Shown piece after piece: positions 31,579 to 41,328 of a DNA stretch of 52,949 nt (the stretch's first letter is position 1; every line of letters begins with the position of its first letter). A model generated the notes under the pieces. It did no database searches and was not told the origin of the DNA. It saw nothing but the letters and a program-made list of their open reading frames with translations. The DNA lies in NCBI GenBank assembly GCA_964389305.1, contig CAYMEK010000028.1:1-52949 (forward strand), in the 5' to 3' direction. The DNA comes from CAYMEK01 sp964389305 (lineage in GTDB: Bacteria; Spirochaetota; Spirochaetia; SZUA-6; DRHE01). Both the position numbers and the translations under genes were made by a program.

Positions 31579-32937
31579 TCAAACAGCGGGAAATACAGCG
31601 TGAAAGCAGCTCCCGTCGGCCAGCGGTACATAAGTCAGGCTGCCGCCGTTGCGCTCCACCAGTGCTCTGGTCAGAAAAAGCCCCAGACCCGTGGAGCGCT
31701 TCTCCGAGAAGGACAGCTCGAATATCTGGTTTTGCAGTTCCTCCGGCACGCCGCCGCCGGAATCCATAACATCCAGCACTACCGTACTTTCTGCATCATA
31801 CGCTTTGATTTTGATGTGTCTATTCCCCGCGGCATCCAGGCCTTTCTCGCGAATACTATCCAAGGCGTTGCGTATCAGGTTCAACAGAACCTGCTCCAAC
31901 TCTCCCCGCCTGACCTGAAGCTTCAACTCCCCGGCTATCTCGACGGCCAGGTGGACCCCTTCGCGGCGGCAGCTCGTTCTGGCCAATCCCAGCAGGCCTT
32001 GCAGGTCATCTTTCAGGGAAACGATTCCCGGCCGTTCCCGGCCCCGCTGCAGCAAGTGATCCAAAAAATCCGTGACCGCCTGCCGTCCACATTGGGCTTG
32101 TTCGAGAACAAGTTGAAGGGCCTGATGCATCGCCTGCTTTGTGTCTTTTTTCAAACCGAAGCCGGCGCTGGTCTGGATCGAAGCTATGGTGTTTTTGAAC
32201 TCATGTGCCGCTCCCGCTGCCAGCACTCCGGTGAGGATCAATCGGTCCTGAAGAAGAAGTGTGTTCTCGGTCTGGATCAGACGGGAGTAGGCCTGGCGCA
32301 GTCTTTTCTCTTGAGCCCCCAGGCGAATCTGCAGGCTGTGCCAGCTCATCCCCTGGAGGTATGATTCCTGAGCCAAAAGGAGCCCGCTGGCAACGAGATA
32401 GAACAGACCGGCGAATACGCCGGACTCCAACCAGGGAAGGGCGGTGCCGAGGGATAGAAAATCATAACCCATGGCCGCCAGCATCAGGGCCATGGCAATC
32501 GCATAAAAGAGCAGAAGGGGATGGCGATTGCCCTTGTACAGTCTGACCAGCAGTACCAGGGGGTAGAGGCTCAGAAGCGAAAAGAAAAAGAAAAACAACA
32601 GGTAGAAGGGTAGGGTTTCAGCCAGACCTATCAACCGTACCAGGGCAACCACCAGCAGCATGGCCGCTATCGCCGCCTGCCAGATCCAGGTCCTTGTGCC
32701 CACGGTCAGGTAGGAGACGTACATGCCCGCCGCCCAAAGTACGGCCAGCAGGTACAATCCCAGGGAAAGCTCGGTGAAGGGCATATAGCCCGTCGCTGTT
32801 GCCAGCAGGAGAACCAGAGCAAACCAGAGCAGTTCTACCTTGCTCGCAGCATGGACAAAGCGCAGGGCCAATAGCAGCAGCTCAAAAGCGGCCAGCCCGA
32901 TTGACATGGCCTTGATGAAGGCGTACGGGGAGATCAT
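31579..32937 (-). CDS. Membrane sensor histidine kinase
   Basis: This 452-residue kinase has about seven N-terminal membrane helices (residues 5-200), then a coiled segment, an H-box AAGAAHEFKNTIASI with the phosphate-accepting His near residue 243, and a HATPase domain with N-box NLIRNALDSIREKG, G1 DVMDSGGGVPEE and G2 STGLGLFLTR. No response regulator lies beside it. It lies 25 bases after dnaJ and may be read from that operon. The sensed signal is unknown. Confidence 0.9.
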   Translation of the reverse strand: MISPYAFIKAMSIGLAAFELLLLALRFVHAASKVELLWFALVLLLATATGYMPFTELSLGLYLLAVLWAAGMYVSYLTVGTRTWIWQAAIAAMLLVVALVRLIGLAETLPFYLLFFFFFSLLSLYPLVLLVRLYKGNRHPLLLFYAIAMALMLAAMGYDFLSLGTALPWLESGVFAGLFYLVASGLLLAQESYLQGMSWHSLQIRLGAQEKRLRQAYSRLIQTENTLLLQDRLILTGVLAAGAAHEFKNTIASIQTSAGFGLKKDTKQAMHQALQLVLEQAQCGRQAVTDFLDHLLQRGRERPGIVSLKDDLQGLLGLARTSCRREGVHLAVEIAGELKLQVRRGELEQVLLNLIRNALDSIREKGLDAAGNRHIKIKAYDAESTVVLDVMDSGGGVPEELQNQIFELSFSEKRSTGLGLFLTRALVERNGGSLTYVPLADGSCFHAVFPAV

Positions 32938-32962
32938 CTCAATAGAGGCGAATTGTAACCGC

Positions 32963-34099
32963 CTATTTCAAATCTGACAACCGTATTGGTTTGGGATTGC
33001 TCTGTTCGCCGGTAATCGTTGCCAGCTCCTCGAGCAGGGAACGGGCTCTGCTGGAAATCTTGGTAGGAATCTGAACCAGTATCTTGATATACAGATCGCC
33101 CCGCCGGTCGGGATTGTGCAGATAGGGCACTCCTTCGTTCTTCAATCTAAGCACTTTGCCGTTTTGGGTTCCCGGCGGGATCTTCACCTTTACCTTCCTC
33201 GAGTTTTCCAGGGTGGACACCAGAATTTCCGCTCCCAGGGTAGCCTGGGTCAAAGAGATGGGAATAACACAGTACAGGTCGTTTCCATCCCGTTCGTAGT
33301 ACTCGTGAGCCAATACCCGGACATACACGTACAGGTCTCCAGGAGGCCCCCCGTTCAGGCCCCCATCGCCCTGTCCCGGTATGCTGATCCGTTTCCCACT
33401 CTCTATACCTGCAGGGATGGTGATCTTGATGGTCCGCTTTCTGGTGACCAGGCCCCTGCCACCGCAGACCGAACAGGGCCGTTCGATTATCTCCCCTTCT
33501 CCGTTACAGGTCGGGCAGGTCGTTGCTATGGAGAAGAAGCCGGAGCTGCGTCGTATCTGACCGGTACCGCCACAGGAGGGACATACCTTCTTGCCGCTGC
33601 CCTTGTCCGCTCCGCTTCCGCGGCAGTCTTCGCAGCTTTCGTTGCGGGTGAAGGTGACTTCTTCCTTCTTGCCGAACACAGCATCCACGAAGGGGATCTC
33701 CAGCTCGTAGCGCAGATCGGCTCCTCGGCGAGCGGCGCTGCGATCCGTCCTCCTGCGGGAGCGGCCCGCGCCTCCAAAAAAGCTGTCGAAAAACCCTGTG
33801 AAATTGAATCCATCGAAGATGTCTTCGAATTCGCGGAACACGGAAGAGAAATCGTGAGCACCGAAGCCCATGCCTTCCAGCCCGGCGAATCCGAACTGGT
33901 CGTAGGCCTGGCGCTTCTTAGCGTCAGCGAGCACCTCGTAGGCCTCGGTTGCTTCCTTGAATCTCTCTTCAGCCTCCTTGTCACCGGGATTGCGATCGGG
34001 ATGGTTTTGGACGGCCAGCCGGCGGTAGGCCTTCTTGATCTCTTCGTTCGAAGCCCCCCGATTTACACCGAGGACCTCGTAGTAATCTCGCTTTGCCAA
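32963..34099 (-). CDS. dnaJ: Chaperone DnaJ
   Basis: This 378-residue Hsp40 has the J-domain with HPD (QNHPDRNPGD near residue 32), a Gly/Phe region with GAGRSRRR, four zinc motifs CEDCRGSG, CPSCGGTG, CPTCNGEG and CSVCGGRG (about 145-210), and the peptide-binding C-terminal domains. It stimulates DnaK ATPase and passes substrates to it. It follows dnaK by 12 bases in a grpE-dnaK-dnaJ operon. Length is normal for the family. Confidence 0.98.
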   Translation of the reverse strand: MAKRDYYEVLGVNRGASNEEIKKAYRRLAVQNHPDRNPGDKEAEERFKEATEAYEVLADAKKRQAYDQFGFAGLEGMGFGAHDFSSVFREFEDIFDGFNFTGFFDSFFGGAGRSRRRTDRSAARRGADLRYELEIPFVDAVFGKKEEVTFTRNESCEDCRGSGADKGSGKKVCPSCGGTGQIRRSSGFFSIATTCPTCNGEGEIIERPCSVCGGRGLVTRKRTIKITIPAGIESGKRISIPGQGDGGLNGGPPGDLYVYVRVLAHEYYERDGNDLYCVIPISLTQATLGAEILVSTLENSRKVKVKIPPGTQNGKVLRLKNEGVPYLHNPDRRGDLYIKILVQIPTKISSRARSLLEELATITGEQSNPKPIRLSDLK

Positions 34100-34111
34100 G
34101 GGTTACAGTCT

Positions 34112-36058
34112 TTACTTGTTTTTCGTATCCTCATCGTCCACCACTTCGTAGTCCGCATCCTCGACGGTTTCGCCCGACTCTTCGCTCCTCTGGCCTTCAC
34201 CGGTTGAACCGGCCTCCTGGCCGGAAGCAGCTTTGCCTTGGGCAGCTGCGCCCTGGGCCGCGCTAGCCTTATAGACCTCCTCGGCCAGCTTGTAGGCGGC
34301 CTGCTTCAGCTCCTCGGTCTTCTTCTTCATCTGCTCGGTGTTATTGGCTTCCATGGCCTTGCGCAGCTCGGCCACGGCGGACTCGATGCTCTTGCGGTCG
34401 CCGTCGGTGATCTTCTCCCCGTAGTCGCGGAGAGATTTCTCCGTGGTGTAGATCAGATTATCGGCCTCGTTCCTCGCCTCGGCACGTGAACGCTCTTCCC
34501 TGTCCTCCTGGGCATGGGCTTCCGCCTCCTTGACCATTCTCTTGATCTCTTCATCGGAAATCCCCGAAGAGGACTCGATACGGATCTTCTGCTCTTTACC
34601 GGTACCGAGATCCTTGGCCGAAACATGCACGATGCCATTGGCGTCGATGTCGAAGGTTACCTCGATCTGCGGCACCCCTCTCGGCGCCGGCGGAATCCCA
34701 ACCAGGTCGAAACGGCCCAGAGTGCGGTTCTGAGCGGCCATCTCCCGCTCTCCCTGAAGAACGTGGATCGAGACGGCGGTTTGATTGTCCGCAGCGGTGG
34801 AAAAGATCTGGCTCTTGCGGGTGGGGATGGTGGTGTTGCGCTCGATGAGCTTGGTGAATACCCCGCCCAATGTCTCGATTCCCAGTGACAGAGGAGTCAC
34901 GTCCAGCAGAAGCACGTTCTTGACGTCCCCGCCGAGGATTCCACCCTGGATCGCGGCTCCCACGGCTACTACTTCGTCCGGGTTGACTCCCTTATGGGGC
35001 TCCTTCTCGAACAACTCCTTTACCAGCTTCTGCACCGCCGGGATGCGGGTGGACCCCCCTACCAGGATGACCTCGTCGATATCGGCCGGTTTGACGTTGG
35101 CATCGCTCATGGCCTGCCTGCAAGGTCCCTTCGTCTTCTCGAGCAGGTCCTCGATCATCTGCTCGAACTTGGCCCTGGTCAGGGTGTACTGCAGGTGTTT
35201 GGGGCCGGAAGAATCGGCGGTGATAAAGGGCAGATTGATGTCCGTTGTTTGAGTGCTGGACAGCTCGATCTTGGCCTTCTCGGCGGCATCCCGCAGGCGC
35301 TGCAGGGCCATTCTGTCCTGGGAAAGATCGATGCCATAGTCCTTTTTGAAGTTGTCCACCAGCCAGTCGATGACTCTGTGGTCGAAGTTGTCTCCTCCCA
35401 AATGCGTGTCACCGTTGGTAGACTTGACCTCGAAAACCCCCTCGCCGAGCTCGAGAATAGAAATGTCGAAGGTGCCGCCGCCCAAATCGTACACGGCGAT
35501 CCGCTGCTCTTTATCGCCTTTGTCCAGCCCGTAGGCCAGGGAGGCGGCGGTGGGCTCGTTCACGATTCTCTTCACGTCCAGACCGGCGATTCGGCCGGCA
35601 TCTTTGGTAGCTTGTCGCTGGGCGTCATTGAAATAGGCGGGTACCGTGATCACAGCCTCGTTGACCGTCTCCCCGAGGTAGTCTTCGGCGGTCTTCCTCA
35701 TCTTCTGCAAGATGGCGGCTGAAATTTCAGGTGGAGTGTATTTCTTGTCCTGGATGGCGACGGCAACCCCGTTACCGGTATCCGATACCGTGTAGGGCAC
35801 CATCTTGATCTCTTCCGGAACCTCGTTGTAGCGGCGGCCCATGAAACGCTTTATCGAGTAAACCGTATTCTCGGGATTGGTGATCATCTGGTTTTTGGCG
35901 GGCTGACCGACCAGACGCTCTCCCTTGGAAGTGAAAGCAACGATCGATGGGGTGGTTCGCTGCCCTTCGGAGTTCTGAACTACGACCGGCTCTCCCCCTT
36001 CCATTACGGCTACGCATGAGTTTGTTGTTCCCAGATCAATTCCTATTATCTTGCCCAT
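34112..36058 (-). CDS. dnaK: Chaperone DnaK (Hsp70)
   Basis: This 648-residue protein starts MGKIIGIDLGTTNSCVAV and has the ATPase signatures IAVYDLGGGTFDISILE and EVILVGGSTRIPAVQKL, then the substrate-binding part DVTPLSLGIETLGG. The C-terminus is the usual acidic tail ending EDADYEVVDDED. It refolds proteins with DnaJ and GrpE. Its start overlaps grpE by 23 bases. The tail contains an Ala/Gly-rich linker (GAAAQGKAASGQEAGSTGEG). Confidence 0.99.
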   Translation of the reverse strand: MGKIIGIDLGTTNSCVAVMEGGEPVVVQNSEGQRTTPSIVAFTSKGERLVGQPAKNQMITNPENTVYSIKRFMGRRYNEVPEEIKMVPYTVSDTGNGVAVAIQDKKYTPPEISAAILQKMRKTAEDYLGETVNEAVITVPAYFNDAQRQATKDAGRIAGLDVKRIVNEPTAASLAYGLDKGDKEQRIAVYDLGGGTFDISILELGEGVFEVKSTNGDTHLGGDNFDHRVIDWLVDNFKKDYGIDLSQDRMALQRLRDAAEKAKIELSSTQTTDINLPFITADSSGPKHLQYTLTRAKFEQMIEDLLEKTKGPCRQAMSDANVKPADIDEVILVGGSTRIPAVQKLVKELFEKEPHKGVNPDEVVAVGAAIQGGILGGDVKNVLLLDVTPLSLGIETLGGVFTKLIERNTTIPTRKSQIFSTAADNQTAVSIHVLQGEREMAAQNRTLGRFDLVGIPPAPRGVPQIEVTFDIDANGIVHVSAKDLGTGKEQKIRIESSSGISDEEIKRMVKEAEAHAQEDREERSRAEARNEADNLIYTTEKSLRDYGEKITDGDRKSIESAVAELRKAMEANNTEQMKKKTEELKQAAYKLAEEVYKASAAQGAAAQGKAASGQEAGSTGEGQRSEESGETVEDADYEVVDDEDTKNK

Positions 36059-36731
36059 CTGTTACTCCTTCTTGCTGGCTAGAATCGCTGCCCCCGGCCT
36101 CTTGCGGAGACACCGGCTTGGCGACTTTTACTTTCGCAGGTCTCAGAACCCTGTCATGAAGGAGGTATCCTTTCTGATATTCCTCCACCACAACCGGGGG
36201 ATCGTTTCCCCCGGTCTCCTGCACGGCGATAGCCTCATGCTTTTCCGGATCGAAGAGCTCGCCGCCCGCTGAGAAGCGCTTAAGGCCCCAGTTCCGCTCC
36301 AGTATACTGACCAGCTGCTTCTCGATCATCGACACTCCCGTGTGAAAGGCGTCGAAATCCCGCGATTCGCCGGCGGATTGAATAGCCCTCTCGAAATCGT
36401 CGATGATGGGCAGCACGTCACTCAAGAGGGCGGTGTTGGCGTACTTTATGCCCTCTTCTCTCTCCCTGAACATGCGCTTACGAAAGTTTTCAAACTCGGC
36501 CGCCTTCCTGAGCAGCTGATCATCCAACTCCGCTACCTTGTCCGTAAGCTCCTTTATACGGGCCTGGAGCTGCTCCACCAGAGCCTTGACCTGTTGTTTA
36601 TCGGCCTTTTTTTCCTGTGCCTGGTCCTGCGCCATGGCCTCGGAGCGCCTATCAGACTTGCTGGTCTGCCCGCCGGCTTTGGCCGCCTGCGCTGCTTTCC
36701 TCGATTCCTGCTTCAGGTCGTTATCAGACAT
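36036..36731 (-). CDS. grpE: Nucleotide exchange factor GrpE
   Basis: This 231-residue cochaperone has a low-complexity N-terminal 60 residues, a long coiled coil (VEQLQARIKELTDKVAELDD near 50) and the GrpE domain FRKRMFREREEG near 85, GGELFDPEKHEAIAVQ near 153 and LRPAKVKVAKP near 195. It releases ADP from DnaK. The first 25 residues are unusually polar (SDNDLKQESRKAAQAAKAGG). It heads the heat-shock operon. No hrcA gene or CIRCE element is seen upstream. Confidence 0.96.
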   Translation of the reverse strand: MSDNDLKQESRKAAQAAKAGGQTSKSDRRSEAMAQDQAQEKKADKQQVKALVEQLQARIKELTDKVAELDDQLLRKAAEFENFRKRMFREREEGIKYANTALLSDVLPIIDDFERAIQSAGESRDFDAFHTGVSMIEKQLVSILERNWGLKRFSAGGELFDPEKHEAIAVQETGGNDPPVVVEEYQKGYLLHDRVLRPAKVKVAKPVSPQEAGGSDSSQQEGVTDGQDNRN

Positions 36732-36839
36732 TCTTTCTTCTCGCTCTTCTAATTTCCTACCCTCAGTCCGAAATCCGCAGACCTCTGCGAGAATAGATAC
36801 ACCGCTTGTTTCGATTTTTTCAAATAGTTACCCGAAGAT

Positions 36840-36869
36840 AAAATAATAAGCTCCTCGATGGCCTGTCAA
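36840..36869 (-). promoter_or_regulatory. Promoter of the grpE-dnaK-dnaJ operon
   Basis: TTGACA (36869-36864) on the minus strand is followed by an AT-rich -10 (TATTTT at 36845-36840, spacer 18). The leader to ATG 36731 is about 100 bases and contains a CGCAG-AGGT-CTGCG hairpin at 36776-36789. I see no CIRCE repeat. Confidence 0.5.
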
Positions 36870-36883
36870 GTTTTTTTTGGCTT

Positions 36884-37876
36884 TCAGGAGCCGATATAAA
36901 ACTTAACTATGGAGATAGTTATATATATTGAATATAGAATCATGAGAACATAGCCTTTCCAGCGCTGAAGAGTGTAACCCAGACGGGCGAACAGCAGCAT
37001 TACAGAGACCACCCCCAGCATCCAGGGGAAGGCAAACAGGATGACCCGCTGCTGGACAACGATCGGATTGGCTACCGATGCCGCCCCTATAATCCAAAGA
37101 ACGTTGAGGATGTCGGCGCCGATAATGTCGCCGAGGGCCAGATCGCCATGGCCCTTGCGGCCGGCCACGACACAGGTGACGATCTCCGGGATAGAGGTGC
37201 CGATCGCTACCAGGGTCAGCCCGATCACGGCTTCGGAAGCACCGAAATACTTGGCGAGAAAGACAGCCGAATCGATGAGAAACTCGCTGGCCACAACCAC
37301 ACCGATAACGCCAATAAAAAAGCGTAGGAGCTGAAGCCCTACGCCCCCTCCCTTGATATGCACGGCCAGCTCTGCATTAACTGCCGGAGAAACTTTACGC
37401 TTGCGGTTCTCGGTATGGATCACATAGAAAAGGTAGGTGCCCAGGATCGCCAAGAGGATCAAACCCTCCCAGCGGCTGATCATACCGTTCAGACTCAAGG
37501 CGAAGGTCAGAATGTCGATACCGATGAGAAACAGCCCGAACAACCGCAGAGATCGTTTTTCGACCTCGATCGCCTTCGGCGCCACCACGATTGCCAGGGC
37601 CAGGGCTAAGGCGTCGTCCACGATCACCGACCCCACTGCGTTGCCCAGAGCGATTTCAGGAAACCCCCGGACGGCCGATAGCACCGAAACAGTGAACTCG
37701 GGAGAGGTAGTGGCGAAGCCCACCAGGATAACGCCGATAACGATTTTAGGCACGTTCAGCTTATAGGCAATGCCTACAGCCCCGTCTACCAGAAAGTCGG
37801 CGGCTTTGGAGATGATAAAGAAGCTAGCCCCCAGGACCAGCAACTGAACAATCAGATTGTCCGGGATGAAGTCCAT
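36884..37876 (-). CDS. Calcium/sodium antiporter (YrbG family)
   Basis: This 330-residue membrane exchanger has about ten helices in two inverted halves. The alpha repeats are visible as GFATTSPEFTVSVLSAVRG near residue 53, with GNAVGSVIVDDALALALA, and IGTSIPEIVTCVVAGRKG near 228, with GDIIGADILNVLWIIG. These segments carry the ion-binding acidic and Ser/Thr residues of Na+/Ca2+ exchangers. It should export calcium against sodium or protons. It lies upstream of grpE but is probably independent. No strong terminator follows. Confidence 0.93.
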   Translation of the reverse strand: MDFIPDNLIVQLLVLGASFFIISKAADFLVDGAVGIAYKLNVPKIVIGVILVGFATTSPEFTVSVLSAVRGFPEIALGNAVGSVIVDDALALALAIVVAPKAIEVEKRSLRLFGLFLIGIDILTFALSLNGMISRWEGLILLAILGTYLFYVIHTENRKRKVSPAVNAELAVHIKGGGVGLQLLRFFIGVIGVVVASEFLIDSAVFLAKYFGASEAVIGLTLVAIGTSIPEIVTCVVAGRKGHGDLALGDIIGADILNVLWIIGAASVANPIVVQQRVILFAFPWMLGVVSVMLLFARLGYTLQRWKGYVLMILYSIYITISIVKFYIGS

Positions 37877-37933
37877 ATTGATTCAGTGCATCGTATACGA
37901 TTCCCGAGGTTTCAGGCCATGGGCTCTCCATCC

Positions 37934-40900
37934 CTATTTGTTGGGCGCCAGCTCGAGGATGAGCTCCACCTCGCCGCGGCTCAACTTGGTCGTACGGGCG
38001 ATCTCCACAGGGCTCCAGCCCAGGTGGGCCAGCTTCACCACCGTCTCTCTTTTGTCCATGGGGGGGGCACCTTCACCCAGCTTGGATTGCTTCTTGTCCG
38101 CCTTGAGAATGCTCTCCATCAACCTTACCTGGTCTTGAGCCTGTTTGCCTATATGCTCGAAACGGGTTTCGGTTTTCGCCAGCCACTCCCGGGCCGTCTC
38201 GAGTTTTTCCATCCGGGCTTCCAGATCCTCGAGGATCGAATCCAGATCCTGGATCTTCTGAACCACATACTCGGACTTCTCCCGGCCTGAAGAGATCTGC
38301 TCGAACTGTACCTTGAGCCCCTCAAAGTGTTTTGATATCTCTTCCAGCTCTTTTCTTACCCCCTTGAGATCACCTTCCAACTCATCGAGCTGTTGAAAGC
38401 TTCGATCTACCCCTTCTGTGGTCGCTTCTATGATAGCTTTCTTCTTCTCCAACCTCTCGAAACGTCCCTCGGTCAGCTTCTCCAGATTCTCCAGCTCGCG
38501 GATCTTAGCCTGGATCTCCTGAAGAGTATCCTGGCTGGAATACACCGTACCGAGGCGGTGGTCCAGCTCCTTGGATATATTGAGAAGCTTCTTGAACTCT
38601 GAATCCATGTCCTCGACCCTGCCTCTCTCGGACACCAGCTTAACGAGCTTGCTGCCGACCTCCTCTACGGTTTTCTTCATGCCCGTCACCCGGGACTCCA
38701 GGTCATCCACCTCCTTGTGCATACCCTGAAGCTTTTCGAGGTCCCTCTTCATTTCCTCGATCCTCGTTTCCATCTGTACCTTCAGCTCATCAGCCCTCTC
38801 GAAAATCTTGGTCTGGCCTGTAAAGCTTTTCACCCGCTTTTCAATGTCGCCGAGGCTGATGCTCAGTAGCTGGTAGCCTTCATCGATTTTTCCGAACAGG
38901 GACTGCTGCTGGTTCTCCGCCTTGTCTTTCATGTCGGATAGTCGCTGCTTGAGGCTTCGAACCCGGTTGTCCATCTCCACCTGAATGTCCTTCGACCGCT
39001 GGTTCAACTCGGCCTGGAACGCCTCAACCTGGCGTTTGAAGCTCTCCAGGGAAGAATCGCTGGTCTCATTCAGCTTGTCCTCCAACTCGTCTGCTCGCTG
39101 GCCGATTGTGGTCAGCTCCTCCTTGAGCTGCAGCCTTTCCTCATTGGTTGCGGCAATCAGATCCTCGCTCTGTTGGGCAAATGCCTCTCTGATCTTGGAG
39201 ATCTGGCTGTCGCTGTCCTGGCGCAATACCGAGTATTTCTCGGTAAACTCAAGCTCGTACTCCTTCAAGGCCTGGGCGACCCGCGCCTGCCAGGAGGCAA
39301 TCTCCCCCTTGACCGTATCGATCGTGTCCTCCAGCTCACTGTTCTTCCCGTTCACCGAGCTCTCCATAGACCTCAGGCGCTCTTCAACCTCATGGCTCAA
39401 ACGCTGGGCCGTAGCATCGACCGAGTCATGCAGCTCCCGCAGCTGCTTGTCCAGCAATCCCTGGGCTTGCTTGCGGGTCTGCTCCAGCTTGGTAGTCAGG
39501 CTGTTTCTGAATCCTTCCAGGTACTCCTCGCTTCCCCCAACCCGCTCGAGCAGAGAACTCTCGAAATCGGCCACTTTACCCTGCAGCTGCCGCAGCTCCT
39601 GAAAGCTCTCCTGCCTCGTCCGCTCCAGCTCGTTTTTCAGCTCCTCGCTGAAACGTTTCTCAAGAGATTGGCGTTCGGAAAGCTGTCCATCCGCAACCTC
39701 TTGAATCCTGCCCTCGATATCCGACTGCCATTCCTGGATCTTTCCCTCCAGATTCACGTTTCTGTCGCGCAGGTCTTTGAAGAAATCCTCCTCGAAGACC
39801 TGCAATCTCGACGATACATTCTCGTAAGCTTTGGACTTCAGCTCCGAAAGCCCCTCTTCCAGCTCCTTTACTCCGGCCTGAAGCTCTGCGAACTCTCCCT
39901 GGATTCTCTCCCTCTCGCTGTTTCTCTCTTCGGTAAAGGCATCCGAAAACTGGGCGAACTCGTCACGTACCTTGGAGCTGGTCTTCTGGACCAGTTCCTG
40001 CAAGTTCTTTTCCATGGCCTCGATATCGAGATTAGCCGTTTCCAGCTTCTGGAATTTATACTCGATGTCTCGTGCGTATCCTTCCAGTTTTTCCTCCACG
40101 TTCTGCAGCGCTGTAGTCTGCATCTGCTCGGCCGTCTTGGCCAGGCTCTGCAGGCTTTCTTCCTTGACCCGCTCGCTTTCTTTCATCAGGCTGCCGACCT
40201 GATTGTCTAGCTGCTGGCGGAAAGCCGTCACTCCGTCGACTTGCTTGTGCAGCTTTTCCAGCTGGCCTTCGATCTGCTCGGCATTGCGGTTTATAAGAGC
40301 CTTTAGATTCTCGAATACCTTGCCTTCCAGGGCTTCCCCTTTCTTCACGGCTTGCACGAGACGCTTTTCAAATGAACCCAGCGCCTCGCTGTAATTCTTT
40401 TTCAGCGCTTTGCCCCGGGCATCGGCTTCACCGAGAAGCTTGTTCAGGGAGGCCACGAACTGGTTCAACAGGCCTGCATGTTTGGCCTTGGCGTCGAGTT
40501 CCAGCCGCTCGGAGCTCTTCTGCAGAGAGTCGAGGACTTCGCTCTGCATCTCTTCTCCACGGGCCTCCAGCCGGGTTACGTAAACGCTGAAATCCTTGAC
40601 CTTGCTCTCGGTGGCCGCTACGGTCTGAGCAATACCGCGAACACGCTGCTGCGTGTCCCGGCTGATCTCGTTCCGCAAGGCCTGGATGCCTTTCTGGTTT
40701 TCCTGGCGGAACTTTTCCTCCAGCCGGCCGATATCCTGCTCGATCTTCTGCACTCTCTGCGAAGCCCCGGTAATGCGCTTTCCGACCTTGTCGACGAACA
40801 GAGACTCGTTGTGAATCCGTTTAAGGTTTTCATCGACCCTGGCCGTCATTCCTACCAGTTCCTCTAGAGCATGGTCGTAGCCGGTTATTTTTTTGCGGAT

Positions 40901-41179
40901 TTCGTCGATACCCTGGGCCCGTTCCTGCAGTCCATCCTCTACTTCCCGGACCCTCTTGAGGACTTCTTTCCCCGCCTTCATGTTGACCTGAAGCTCGATG
41001 GCGAGATTTTTCATCTCTGCGGTCTTGTCTTCCACCGCACTGGCCAGCTCATCCTTGATCTTGTCTGAAAACCGCTTCACCTTTTCCAGTGAGCGGTTGT
41101 TGCGGTCGATCTGCCTGTAGATGATAAGAATGACCAGGACGATGGCAATGGATAGAATATTGCCAAATGAGAAATCCAT
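37934..41179 (-). CDS. SpiroCoCo-type giant coiled-coil membrane protein
   Basis: This 1081-residue protein has one N-terminal membrane helix (ILSIAIVLVILIIYRQID) and then an almost unbroken coiled coil to about residue 1000, so it may form a long rod anchored in the inner membrane. The last 45 residues, after a proline-rich hinge, form a helix-turn-helix-like segment (GWSPVEIARTTKLSRGEVEL), typical of a DNA-reading or protein-docking tip. The overall plan matches the spirochaete-specific SpiroCoCo family. A role in cell shape, chromosome tethering or flagellar organisation can be imagined, but none is shown. It has its own promoter at 41261-41289. Confidence 0.9.
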   Translation of the reverse strand: MDFSFGNILSIAIVLVILIIYRQIDRNNRSLEKVKRFSDKIKDELASAVEDKTAEMKNLAIELQVNMKAGKEVLKRVREVEDGLQERAQGIDEIRKKITGYDHALEELVGMTARVDENLKRIHNESLFVDKVGKRITGASQRVQKIEQDIGRLEEKFRQENQKGIQALRNEISRDTQQRVRGIAQTVAATESKVKDFSVYVTRLEARGEEMQSEVLDSLQKSSERLELDAKAKHAGLLNQFVASLNKLLGEADARGKALKKNYSEALGSFEKRLVQAVKKGEALEGKVFENLKALINRNAEQIEGQLEKLHKQVDGVTAFRQQLDNQVGSLMKESERVKEESLQSLAKTAEQMQTTALQNVEEKLEGYARDIEYKFQKLETANLDIEAMEKNLQELVQKTSSKVRDEFAQFSDAFTEERNSERERIQGEFAELQAGVKELEEGLSELKSKAYENVSSRLQVFEEDFFKDLRDRNVNLEGKIQEWQSDIEGRIQEVADGQLSERQSLEKRFSEELKNELERTRQESFQELRQLQGKVADFESSLLERVGGSEEYLEGFRNSLTTKLEQTRKQAQGLLDKQLRELHDSVDATAQRLSHEVEERLRSMESSVNGKNSELEDTIDTVKGEIASWQARVAQALKEYELEFTEKYSVLRQDSDSQISKIREAFAQQSEDLIAATNEERLQLKEELTTIGQRADELEDKLNETSDSSLESFKRQVEAFQAELNQRSKDIQVEMDNRVRSLKQRLSDMKDKAENQQQSLFGKIDEGYQLLSISLGDIEKRVKSFTGQTKIFERADELKVQMETRIEEMKRDLEKLQGMHKEVDDLESRVTGMKKTVEEVGSKLVKLVSERGRVEDMDSEFKKLLNISKELDHRLGTVYSSQDTLQEIQAKIRELENLEKLTEGRFERLEKKKAIIEATTEGVDRSFQQLDELEGDLKGVRKELEEISKHFEGLKVQFEQISSGREKSEYVVQKIQDLDSILEDLEARMEKLETAREWLAKTETRFEHIGKQAQDQVRLMESILKADKKQSKLGEGAPPMDKRETVVKLAHLGWSPVEIARTTKLSRGEVELILELAPNK

Positions 41180-41260
41180 TGTTCCCCTCCCCGGTAGGAC
41201 CTGGCGGCCCTAGAAAAAATTTCTCAAGCGACGTTCCCAAAAGGGTTAATATTACTGTAT

Positions 41261-41289
41261 ATCATAGCTCCTGTGGATCGGGTTGTCAA
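41261..41289 (-). promoter_or_regulatory. Promoter of the SpiroCoCo gene
   Basis: TTGACA (41289-41284) and TATGAT (41266-41261) on the minus strand are 17 bases apart, close to the sigma70 consensus. The leader to ATG 41179 is about 75 bases. Confidence 0.72.
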
Positions 41290-41328
41290 TCTTTCCTGCT
41301 GACCATTTTCCGGGCGCGTTCATAGAGG

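Noticed and set aside
31442..31582. Upstream extension of the butyrate kinase frame
   Set aside because: The first 47 residues are not kinase-like. ATG 31441 starts the conserved MTVLVINPGST.
36884..36901. GGCT...AGCC hairpin at the end of the exchanger gene as a terminator
   Set aside because: The short stem overlaps the stop codon and is followed by A-rich, not T-rich, sequence in the minus-strand direction.
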